Source: an uncultured Lachnospiraceae bacterium
GTDB taxonomy: Bacteria; Bacillota; Clostridia; Lachnospirales; Lachnospiraceae
Assembly (NCBI GenBank): GCA_947177925.1
Contig: CAMWWJ010000148.1
Coordinates: 1 to 8,160, forward strand
Direction: 5' to 3'
Length of the DNA stretch: 8,160 bases
Shown piece after piece: positions 1-8,137 of this stretch; the stretch's first letter is position 1, and each line of letters starts with the position of its first letter. The notes below the pieces were generated by a model that was given only the letters and a program-made list of their open reading frames with translations, made no database searches and had not been told where the DNA came from. The translations under genes were made by a program, and so were the position numbers.

Positions 1-3000
1 CCTGATATTCTATCGCATCTATTACGGTTTTTTTGATTTCTTCAAATGTATCCCCTATGGAATTTCCTTCATTTATTTTAATCCTTAAAGGTATTATGTT
101 GATAAATGAACCAATATTATCATCAAAAAGTTCATTTTTTCTTCCTGATACTGGAGTTCCAACTGTAACATCTTCCTGGTTTGCATATCTGTATATCAAA
201 ATGAATAAGGCCATAAGCATTATCATATTGGTTGTTCCACCATGAGCAATTGCAAACTTTTCTATCTTATTTTTGATATTCTCAGGTAACTCAAATATCA
301 ATTCTTTTCCTACATTTGTCAGCTTTGTTCCACTTACATGGCTAAGGCTGATTGGCACCAGATCTCCATGCAATTTTTGCTTCCAATATTTCCTGGCCTC
401 ATCAAAATAATTGTCTGCTTTTGATTTGTCATACCAAGTCACATAATCCTTATATTGATATTTGAGTTTTGGCAATTCCATACCGTGATACAAGGACAAA
501 AGCTCCTTCACCATTATTACTGCAGACATTCCATCCACAATAATATGATGCATATCGGTAAATATGTACGTATCGCATTCTGTTCTGATAATTTCAGATC
601 TGATCAATGGCAAGGTACTCACATCAAATGGTCTGATACACTGATTGATATATTCATTTAATTCATCTTTTTTAATGGAAGACTCTTTGATTTTTATCGC
701 TAATTCAGGATGAATTACCTGAACCAAATCGCCACTCTCACTTGCGAGGGTCGTTCTTAGTATTTCATGTCTTTGGATTATAACATTAAAAGCAGCCTCA
801 AGCCTTTTCCCATCAATATTTCTTGATATTTTAAGTAGCTTAGGAAGATTGTAAGCAACCGTGTCTTCCCCATTCATGATTGTTGCCAAATAGATTCTTT
901 TCTGTGAATCTGAAGCCATTAAATGATTGTCTCTTTGAACATCAATTTCTGTTTTTTCAACGATTGTCTCTTCTTTATTATCAAGCGCCTTTGCTATCTC
1001 ATACACGGTAGGTACCTGCATCATATCGCTGATAGACAGAGACATTCCATATCTTTCCAGACATACTTTTACAATCTTGACAGCTTGTATGGAATCACCA
1101 CCCAACATATAAAAATTATCATTTATATTTATGGTATGTAATCCTAAAACTTCTCCCCACACACCTGCTATTTTCTTTTCATTTTCGGTGTATGAATTAT
1201 CTTCCTTTCCTGCCAGATTAACGAAAAATCCTTTCCCTTGGTTAGTCTCCAAGTCTTCATTTTGTATTCTTTCACTTACTTCCTTTGACATTCTTAGCTG
1301 AAATAACCCGGAAATTAATGATCCGCCTGTAAACTCACCTACAATAGCAAAGTCCACTTTTCTTTCAAGTATGCTAAATAAAGTATCTATTCCATCCTTT
1401 ACTGAAATATGCTTAAACAATATACTCTCTTTAAAGCCATTGTTTTTAGCCATCCCAACTTCTTTCCATGCAGGCCAGCAGATAGTAATAACATTCTCAT
1501 ACTTTTTGCTGCAACCATTCATGTAGCAATTGGCTGCAGTATAGTCACTTTGACCTGGTAAAGCCAATACAGATGCTTCGGAAGAAAAGCAAACAAGGTA
1601 TGGTACTTTTTCTCTTTCCTTAAACTGTATCAGATTCCATGTTCCGGCCACTTTAGGAGAAATCACATTATTAAATCCATCCGTTGATTTATCTTTAAGA
1701 AATCCCTTTCCGGGATTTCCAGCACAATGGAATATGCATTTTATCTTAACATTATTTTCCCTAGATACTTTGGTGAAATCTTTTAAAGTATTCTCATCGG
1801 AAATATCTCCGCATACAACATTAATCTGTGAACCATTGTCCTTTATCTCATTGATTACTTTCATAATCATTTCCTGCTTTTCTGCAGAATATTCCTCAAC
1901 ATTTTTTCGAACCTGCAAAAACAGATTACATTTTGCTTTTTCTGACAGCTTTCTTGCTATTTCAAGTCCAATTCCACCATATCCACCTGAAATAACATAA
2001 GCATCATCATCCATTACCTGAAAATTTCTTTCCTGTTCCTGATTTAACTCAACTGCGTTAAGTTCCCGAACATATCTGATTCCATTCAGATAAAGAACAA
2101 CTTCTTCTTTTTCCTTTCTATTCAATTCTTTATTTATTATTTCTTCTGCTGTCCTATCATTAAAAGCAATTGTTCTAATAGCTATCCTTCCGAATTCCTT
2201 GTTTACTGACTTGGAAAAGCCCATAATTGCTTCGAGTAAAGGTTCCAACTCAGTCACATTCTCCTCAGTGGCAGGCTCTCTATACATTAGTACTACATCA
2301 AAAACACAATACTTCTGATGATAACTTTTACATAGAGCAAACAATAATTGCAAAGTGATATTTCTACTTTTTACACATTCATCTTGAGAATTCTCACATA
2401 GGTTGGTTTTATCATAGTAAAGAATCACTTCAGATACATTTTTACCTTCTGCAGTATTTATTATCTTCTCAGTACAGTCCTCTACTTTATCTACTGATGA
2501 TAAGTCTAATATATTAACCTGATCCTGTTTCTGACGGAAAATATCCGGCAGCTCAGCATTATCAAATCTGACAACCATTCGATTTTTTGAAGTATTGACA
2601 TCCCCCTCACATTTGCTCTCAACCCATTTATTTGTACATACAGAAATATTAGATTCATGGTCCAGACCACCCACCCAATATTTGTTTGAGTCATATACAT
2701 GTCCAGGCATATATATTCTCTTCACATTGGCATTTGCAAATACTTTGTCCCATTCAACATTTTCATTCTTTAAAAACTTCTCGCATATTGCAATTTCTTC
2801 TGACGAACAGCCTGTCTCATCAATTTCATCTTCTAAAATATGCAGCAAAAATTCTTCAATTTCCTTAACAGAAGACACCCATGCAATTTTCCCAAATTCC
2901 AAATGGTTTCTTCCCACACAGGAGGTAAAGCAAACATCCTGATATGAAATATCCTCGTTATCCTTTAAATATTCAGATATTTTTTTCGCTTCAAGTTGCA

Positions 3001-4396
3001 GCTTGTTCTTACTATTTCCAGTAATAACAAATGGGTATCTTGCATTTTCTTCAACTTCTGAGTTCTGATATTCCTCCAAAATGACATGGCAATTTGTTCC
3101 ACTTAAGCCAAATGAGCTAATACCACATATAATTTTTTCATTATTACATTTAATTGGCTCTTTAGACACAAAAACATAACTATTGTCAAAATCAATCTTT
3201 TTATTACCCACTTCATAATTGATAAGCGGCGGAACTATTCTCTTTTTTGATATCAAAGCACATTTTACAAGGCCTGCCAGTCCAGCAGCAGCATATAAAT
3301 GACCTATATTTCCCTTTACCGAGCCGATGGAACATACCTTTTTTAAATCACAATATTGTTGAAAGGCTGTATTTATTCCGCTTACTTCCATTGGATCCCC
3401 TATCAAAGTTCCTGTTCCATGTGCTTCTATATAAGTGATGTTTTCAGGTTTTATTCCGGAATTCTCCCATGCTTTTCTAATTACTCTTGACTGTGCACTG
3501 GAATTAGGCACAGTTAATCCTATTGAACGTCCATCCTGATTAACTGCACCACCTTTTATAACTGCATATATAGAGTCTTTATCACTTACAGCTTTGGAGA
3601 GAGGCTTTAAATAAACTGAAATAACACCTTCTCCATATGATGTTCCATCAGCATTTTCTGCAAAAGGTCGTGTGTGACTTGATTTGGATTCAAATCCTAA
3701 GGTCACGTCATTTATACCCGGGATGATATCAATATTGGCACTTGCAACAACCGCACCGGAACATTCCCCTCTCTTAATAGCGTTGCATGCTGCCTGTACA
3801 GCAACCAAAGACGATGAGCATGCCGTATCTATAGAAATACACGGTCCGGTAAAATTCCAAAAATAAGACACTCTGCCTGCACAGACAGAGCCTAAATTAC
3901 CCATGGCTGCAAATTGCAAGCTTTCAGACTCTCCATTCTTTTGAATGATCTCCCGGTATTTATTTTGCCCAACATCAGATATCATTCCTAAAAATACACC
4001 AATATTCTCACCATACACATCATTTTTTTTGTACCCTGAATTATCAAACAATCCTCTTACGGAATGAAGAATTCTTCTTTGTACAGGGTTCATGAGTTCA
4101 GCTTCTCTTGGTGCTATTCCAAAGTATGCGGGGTCAAATTCATCTATTTTGTCCAAATAATTACCAATAATCTCATCTGTATTAACAGATTGATCATAAT
4201 CACATACAATTTCTTTTCTCTCTCTGCTTAAATGACTGCTAAGCTCTTTTCCACCTAATAATGCATCCCAATAAGCATCCTGATTATCAATCCCATTCAA
4301 TTCAATATTCATACCAACTATGGCTATATCTTCTTCATTGTCGATTTTTACTACAAAATCCTTATTTCCCTTACTGCTTTTAAATCCCTTTATCAT
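1..4396 (-). CDS. AT-less hybrid PKS/NRPS: KS-KR-carrier-C (3' end outside window)
   Basis: Open through 1465 codons from ATG at 4396 to the left edge; I followed the frame line by line and saw no stop or frameshift. Residues 22-446 are a ketosynthase: active-site Cys193 in DTACSSS, His326 in HGTGT, His366 in GNIGH, and SGTNCH at 432-437. Residues 447-574 are the linkers that normally flank an acyltransferase, ending in a degenerate LPxYPFxRxRYW-type motif (561-574), but no AT is present. Residues about 590-790 look like the KR structural subdomain. The catalytic KR follows: NADPH motif GGYGGIG from 803, Lys915, Ser939, Tyr952 in DYTAAN, and WPAWKEVGMA to 983. A carrier domain (1070-1140) has GGDSI with Ser1102. 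The condensation domain starts near 1160: RHEILRTTL 1209-1217, HHIIVDG 1283-1289, IGSFINIIPLR 1428-1438. Inferred role: extend a loaded fatty acyl chain by one malonyl unit, reduce the ketone, and acylate an amino acid. Malonyl must come in trans, presumably from the adjacent acyltransferase. Domain calls are firm; substrate is unknown. Confidence 0.95.
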   Translation of the reverse strand, partial: MIKGFKSSKGNKDFVVKIDNEEDIAIVGMNIELNGIDNQDAYWDALLGGKELSSHLSRERKEIVCDYDQSVNTDEIIGNYLDKIDEFDPAYFGIAPREAELMNPVQRRILHSVRGLFDNSGYKKNDVYGENIGVFLGMISDVGQNKYREIIQKNGESESLQFAAMGNLGSVCAGRVSYFWNFTGPCISIDTACSSSLVAVQAACNAIKRGECSGAVVASANIDIIPGINDVTLGFESKSSHTRPFAENADGTSYGEGVISVYLKPLSKAVSDKDSIYAVIKGGAVNQDGRSIGLTVPNSSAQSRVIRKAWENSGIKPENITYIEAHGTGTLIGDPMEVSGINTAFQQYCDLKKVCSIGSVKGNIGHLYAAAGLAGLVKCALISKKRIVPPLINYEVGNKKIDFDNSYVFVSKEPIKCNNEKIICGISSFGLSGTNCHVILEEYQNSEVEENARYPFVITGNSKNKLQLEAKKISEYLKDNEDISYQDVCFTSCVGRNHLEFGKIAWVSSVKEIEEFLLHILEDEIDETGCSSEEIAICEKFLKNENVEWDKVFANANVKRIYMPGHVYDSNKYWVGGLDHESNISVCTNKWVESKCEGDVNTSKNRMVVRFDNAELPDIFRQKQDQVNILDLSSVDKVEDCTEKIINTAEGKNVSEVILYYDKTNLCENSQDECVKSRNITLQLLFALCKSYHQKYCVFDVVLMYREPATEENVTELEPLLEAIMGFSKSVNKEFGRIAIRTIAFNDRTAEEIINKELNRKEKEEVVLYLNGIRYVRELNAVELNQEQERNFQVMDDDAYVISGGYGGIGLEIARKLSEKAKCNLFLQVRKNVEEYSAEKQEMIMKVINEIKDNGSQINVVCGDISDENTLKDFTKVSRENNVKIKCIFHCAGNPGKGFLKDKSTDGFNNVISPKVAGTWNLIQFKEREKVPYLVCFSSEASVLALPGQSDYTAANCYMNGCSKKYENVITICWPAWKEVGMAKNNGFKESILFKHISVKDGIDTLFSILERKVDFAIVGEFTGGSLISGLFQLRMSKEVSERIQNEDLETNQGKGFFVNLAGKEDNSYTENEKKIAGVWGEVLGLHTININDNFYMLGGDSIQAVKIVKVCLERYGMSLSISDMMQVPTVYEIAKALDNKEETIVEKTEIDVQRDNHLMASDSQKRIYLATIMNGEDTVAYNLPKLLKISRNIDGKRLEAAFNVIIQRHEILRTTLASESGDLVQVIHPELAIKIKESSIKKDELNEYINQCIRPFDVSTLPLIRSEIIRTECDTYIFTDMHHIIVDGMSAVIMVKELLSLYHGMELPKLKYQYKDYVTWYDKSKADNYFDEARKYWKQKLHGDLVPISLSHVSGTKLTNVGKELIFELPENIKNKIEKFAIAHGGTTNMIMLMALFILIYRYANQEDVTVGTPVSGRKNELFDDNIGSFINIIPLRIKINEGNSIGDTFEEIKKTVIDAIEYQ

Positions 4397-4408
4397 TATT
4401 CGTTCACA

Positions 4409-4414
4409 CTCTCT
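4409..4414 (-). promoter_or_regulatory. Weak ribosome binding site of the KS-KR-C gene
   Basis: The 18-base gap after the acyltransferase stop holds only AGAGAG, 12 bases before the ATG at 4396. This is a poor, long-spaced site. Translation may depend on ribosomes finishing the upstream gene. No better in-frame start is visible, and the ketosynthase homology begins about 20 residues after this ATG. Confidence 0.3.
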
Positions 4415-5620
4415 TTAATAGTTTATGCATTCTTCTATTTCAGACATTCTTCTATTTCTTTCATCATTTGTAATCTTTTTTGTGTCAAAAATAGTGCTTA
4501 TAAGCTTGACTGCCTCAGCCTCCTCCTGTTTGCTTGCACTCCTATTTTCTTTTAAAAGTTTTTCATTTAATTCAGACAATTTTTTATAGGGAAGAATAAC
4601 CCCAGATTGATATTCTGCTGCATCACTATTAAAATTCGGAGTACACACAGCCAATGCCAGACATTTCTTTACCAAGTTCTTTTTTTTAGGTTCACGAAAT
4701 AGCCTTATGATTTCCGCCTCATTCTCTTTTACAGACATGACGTTTTTGAACCATTCCTGTTTTCTGACCATATTGGCTACAACATTTCCAGGGCCAACAT
4801 CTATGATATTCGTTATTCCTTCCAGCTTTATTTTCTCGAGGCCATGTGTCCAGCAAACAGGGCTGATAATCTGTTTGCCAATATTATCAGGAATATTTTC
4901 TATTTTAGAGTAATACTCTGTATTCACATTTGAAATTACATCAATATCACTTTCTTTAAATGAGATTTGATTTGCTGTCGCAACCAACTCTTCAACCGCC
5001 GATTCCATCAGCTTACTGTGGAAAGCTCCTTGAACATTCAGCCTTACACATCTGATATTGTACGTATTAAATATTTCGGAAGCTTTTATGATAGCTGTTT
5101 CTGTGCCAGAAATTACTGTTTGGTACAAGGTATTATAGTTTGCAATTTCTACATAATCTCCGCTCTTCTTGATTTTCTTGCAAACAGTTTCAATCTTTTC
5201 TATATTAGGTGTCATTACTGCGCACATAGCTCCAGGCATCATTTCTACTGCCCTGTCCATAGCCATGGCTCTTGCCTTTACCAAGCCAAGTGCATCTTCA
5301 AATTTCATGATTCCGGCTGCCAATAATGCTGTAATTTCTCCCAAACTATGTCCCATCATGATAGTTGGTTTGCACTGAATTTCTTCAAGCATTGCTAAAT
5401 AAGAAGCATAACTGGTTAACAATATGGCTGGCTGTGCATTCTGGGTCAGCCGTAGTTCCTCTTGTGTTCCATTAAAGCAGATATTTTTTATATCTACATC
5501 CAATATCTTCCCAGCAAGCTTATAGATTTCGCGGATTTTTCCGTATTTTTCATATATGTTCTTTCCCATTCCCGAAAACTGTACCCCTTGTCCCGGGAAT
5601 ATAACTGCATACTTTTCCAT
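4415..5620 (-). CDS. Trans-acting malonyl-CoA:ACP acyltransferase, FenF-like
   Basis: A complete 401-residue protein. The FabD/AT fold is clear: FPGQGVQ at 8-14, nucleophile Ser92 in GHSLGE, Arg117 where malonyl-type enzymes pair with the substrate carboxylate, and GAFHS at 199-203 with catalytic His201. The GAFHS form and Arg117 favour malonyl over methylmalonyl. Residues about 311-401 form a C-terminal extension (key patches TPNFNSDAAEY and GVILPYKKL) that housekeeping FabD, about 310 residues, lacks. From memory, FenF of the mycosubtilin cluster is also about 400 residues with a related tail (NYNKDAKTY). FenF is known to supply malonyl in trans to the AT-deficient synthase MycA. The gene lies 15 bases after the FAAL and 18 bases before the AT-less ketosynthase protein, which is the obvious partner. 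The start is ATG with GAGGAAAAGG just upstream. The family call is firm; acyl specificity is inferred from motifs. Confidence 0.95.
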   Translation of the reverse strand: MEKYAVIFPGQGVQFSGMGKNIYEKYGKIREIYKLAGKILDVDIKNICFNGTQEELRLTQNAQPAILLTSYASYLAMLEEIQCKPTIMMGHSLGEITALLAAGIMKFEDALGLVKARAMAMDRAVEMMPGAMCAVMTPNIEKIETVCKKIKKSGDYVEIANYNTLYQTVISGTETAIIKASEIFNTYNIRCVRLNVQGAFHSKLMESAVEELVATANQISFKESDIDVISNVNTEYYSKIENIPDNIGKQIISPVCWTHGLEKIKLEGITNIIDVGPGNVVANMVRKQEWFKNVMSVKENEAEIIRLFREPKKKNLVKKCLALAVCTPNFNSDAAEYQSGVILPYKKLSELNEKLLKENRSASKQEEAEAVKLISTIFDTKKITNDERNRRMSEIEECINY

Positions 5621-5621
5621 A

Positions 5622-5631
5622 CCTTTTCCTC
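5622..5631 (-). promoter_or_regulatory. Ribosome binding site of the acyltransferase gene
   Basis: Minus-strand GAGGAAAAGG lies in the 15-base gap between the FAAL stop (TGA, 5638-5636) and the acyltransferase ATG at 5620. The GAGG core is 7 bases from the ATG. The short gap also suggests translational coupling. Confidence 0.7.
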
Positions 5632-5635
5632 AGCC

Positions 5636-8137
5636 TCATATCTGCAATGCCAAATCAACTACACTGTCCATAATTTCTAAACTTCTTTTCTGATCAAAAT
5701 AAGGTGAATAAGATCTTCCTTCTATTGTGTCTGAATCAAAGTACATAAAGTGATCAAAGAAATCCTTTATTTCTCCAGTAATCTTTTTATTCCAGCATCC
5801 AAATCCTAAATAAATGGCACCTTCTTTTTTCACTTTTAACTCATCATCCAGTCGTGAAAATTCCATATGACCAGAGCACTCTCTAACGCTCTTTTCCAAT
5901 TGTTCCATAAACTCTTCCAAATCTTCATACTCTCTGTTCTTTATGCAGATCTGATCAAAATAATCCCATTCATCAAATGAAATAAACACTTTTATTTCAT
6001 CATTATCATTCAAACATTCCATCCAATTTTCGTAATAGCACGCAAGCAAATACAAATACTTTGGATATTTCTTTCCTTCCAAATTATCCAATATATTTCC
6101 GGTAGTTTTATTAAACTGATATCTATGCTTGTGAATACTATTTACGTTTTCGCTACCAATCTGGGCAGAATACGGAATATATTCTTTCTGATCATCAATG
6201 AACTTCGCCATTTTTCGAATCGTATAGCACTCATATATATTAGAAATGGAAATATCTTTTGAGAAGGCCTCATTCACCCTTGCGTATATCTGCGTAAGCA
6301 ACAATGAATTTGCTCCGTAATGAGTAATATTCTCATCAATATTTATATCCTTAATCTGGAATATTTCCTTATACATCTGAACTAATGTCTTCTCTGTTTC
6401 TGTATAACAATCGCCTGCAGATTTTCTTTTTTGTTGTTCATCCTTTATTTCTTCTATGTCAGCAATCACATTATCAAATTCATGATTCCTATACTGCTCA
6501 GCCAGCTTATAATGCTGGATTTTTCCACTTGTTGTTTTAGGAATTGTTTTTACAGGTATGACATAATTCACTGGGATACCTGCTTCAATCCACAAAATTG
6601 TTTTTATTTGCTCAATCTTGTCCAACAAAATATCCTTCTTCATCTTTTGGGCAAGAAAAATAACTACATCATCATCTGCCCTTTCATCTGTTTGGCATGC
6701 GCATACAGCAATTTTTCCTGATTTAATACCGTCAATTTTTGCAATAATATTCTCAAGATCAGATGAATAATAATTTGCTCCATTTACAAATATTATGTCC
6801 TTCGCTCTTCCTGTAACTATCAATTCATCGTTGTGTAAAAATCCTAAATCTCCTGTATTTAACCATCCGTTCTCATCAATGACTTCTTTTGTTTTTTCGC
6901 TATCATTAATAAAACCTTCTGTAACATTTTTTCCTTTGATGCAAATATATCCAACAATGTCTTCCAGCAATGCAGCTCCATATTCGTCTCTTATTTCTAT
7001 CTCACAGTGCTTTACAGCTTTTCCTTCAATAACACATTTTAAAGACAGAGGACCATCCTCTAATACTACATTTTCTCCATTGCCTAAATGTCTTCTGTCT
7101 ACCTGAACATATCTAAGTTCATCATTCACATTAGGAAATGCCACCGCTAAACATGCTTCTGCTAATCCATATACGGTAAACATTGCATTTTTTCTTAATC
7201 CAAAGATAGACATCTCTTCCAAAAACTCGTTGCATATATCTACAGAAATAGGCTCTGCCCCATTAAAGATAACTCGTATGTTACTTAAATCAAGTGTATG
7301 CCCTTCCTTATTACGTCTATATGCTTTTAAGTAGTATATATATCCAAAGTTGGGGGAAGATAGAACGGTTGCCTTATACTCAGTTGCAATTCTAAGCCAC
7401 ATTAAAGGATTTAATACAAAGGAATGCGTTGGAATAATATAATGATTTATTCCCTTTGCAAAAGGTGATAAATGGAAACCAATCAAGCCCATATCATGAC
7501 TTAGCGGCATCCAACTGAGGCTGCTGTCCTTATCCGTAACTTCAGTCTTAGATAAAATTGCATCTATATTTGCAACAAGATTTCTATGCTTCAGCATTAC
7601 TCCCTTTGGACTTCCGGTTGAACCAGAAGTAAACTGAATAAATGCTATATCTTTAGGGTCGCATTTCTTTATTTCTCCATCCCCCTTTGTAAGTTGCTCA
7701 AAATCCAAAAATGTGATATTTTCTTGCATCTCACCATACACATCAGGGTTTCTGTTCGATACGCCCATGAACAAATCTTTTGTATTTGCCTCGAATAAAG
7801 CATATGCACTATTCAGGATTTTTCCTATTTTGTACATTTTTTTCATGTATTCTTCTGAATTTACTGTAGCCAACGGCACAGGTATTATCCTGCCCAAAAT
7901 GCATGCCCAAAACATTATAACAAACTTTTTATTGTCATCTAATTGAAAAATAAGTTTATCGTTTTCCTTCAATCCTTTTTCATTTAATGCTCCAAGATAT
8001 CCCCAAGCCTCCTGATATACTTCTTTATAAGAAACAAATTCTCTTTCCTTTTCTGTAGTTATAAAGCCAATTCCTTTATCTTCCGTATCCTTCCACTTTA
8101 AAATAACTTCTTGTAATGTTTGAAATTCCGTTTTTAT
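5636..8137 (-). CDS. Fatty acyl-AMP ligase fused to ACP, with unassigned C-terminal region
   Basis: An 833-residue protein if read from ATA at 8137. Residues 1-570 are an adenylate-forming enzyme: P-loop TSGSTG at 170-175, YGLAEA at 323-328, Asp430 in NTGDLG, and C-terminal Lys539 in TTSGKIQ. The segment 343-373 (VDRRHL through IEGK) fits the FAAL-specific insertion that favours acyl-AMP transfer to a carrier protein over acyl-CoA formation. It closely resembles the acyl ligase domain of MycA, as recalled. The ACP spans about 578-648, with phosphopantetheine Ser611 in GANSL. Residues 652-833 match no domain I can name with confidence. Inferred role: activate a free fatty acid and load it on the fused ACP as the lipid starter. 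The start is chosen because the family N-terminus (FQTLQEVI) begins at once after ATA 8137 and a ribosome site sits 5 bases upstream. The first ordinary start, TTG at 7972, would delete 55 conserved residues. Confidence 0.93.
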   Translation of the reverse strand: MKTEFQTLQEVILKWKDTEDKGIGFITTEKEREFVSYKEVYQEAWGYLGALNEKGLKENDKLIFQLDDNKKFVIMFWACILGRIIPVPLATVNSEEYMKKMYKIGKILNSAYALFEANTKDLFMGVSNRNPDVYGEMQENITFLDFEQLTKGDGEIKKCDPKDIAFIQFTSGSTGSPKGVMLKHRNLVANIDAILSKTEVTDKDSSLSWMPLSHDMGLIGFHLSPFAKGINHYIIPTHSFVLNPLMWLRIATEYKATVLSSPNFGYIYYLKAYRRNKEGHTLDLSNIRVIFNGAEPISVDICNEFLEEMSIFGLRKNAMFTVYGLAEACLAVAFPNVNDELRYVQVDRRHLGNGENVVLEDGPLSLKCVIEGKAVKHCEIEIRDEYGAALLEDIVGYICIKGKNVTEGFINDSEKTKEVIDENGWLNTGDLGFLHNDELIVTGRAKDIIFVNGANYYSSDLENIIAKIDGIKSGKIAVCACQTDERADDDVVIFLAQKMKKDILLDKIEQIKTILWIEAGIPVNYVIPVKTIPKTTSGKIQHYKLAEQYRNHEFDNVIADIEEIKDEQQKRKSAGDCYTETEKTLVQMYKEIFQIKDINIDENITHYGANSLLLTQIYARVNEAFSKDISISNIYECYTIRKMAKFIDDQKEYIPYSAQIGSENVNSIHKHRYQFNKTTGNILDNLEGKKYPKYLYLLACYYENWMECLNDNDEIKVFISFDEWDYFDQICIKNREYEDLEEFMEQLEKSVRECSGHMEFSRLDDELKVKKEGAIYLGFGCWNKKITGEIKDFFDHFMYFDSDTIEGRSYSPYFDQKRSLEIMDSVVDLALQI

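Noticed and set aside
2506..2700. Minus-strand frame of 64 codons inside the KS-KR-C gene
   Set aside because: It sits wholly within the larger gene in another frame, has no recognisable motif, and the enclosing frame carries the linker and KR homology without a break.
4023..4030. Run of eight A (minus strand) in the ketosynthase gene as a programmed frameshift or phase-variation site
   Set aside because: The reading frame and ketosynthase homology continue unchanged on both sides. Such runs are expected in an AT-rich genome. A second run of eight at 4680-4687 in the acyltransferase is likewise in frame.
33..5680. Many plus-strand open frames of 60-119 codons (for example 2595-2942, 4967-5326)
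   Set aside because: They lie opposite three long minus-strand genes with clear domain motifs, lack recognisable motifs and good ribosome sites, and read as low-complexity Ser/Phe/Ile-rich shadows.
5636..7972. TTG at 7972 as the FAAL start
   Set aside because: It would remove the first 55 residues of the adenylating fold, which match the family without interruption, and its purine tract is too close to serve as a ribosome site.
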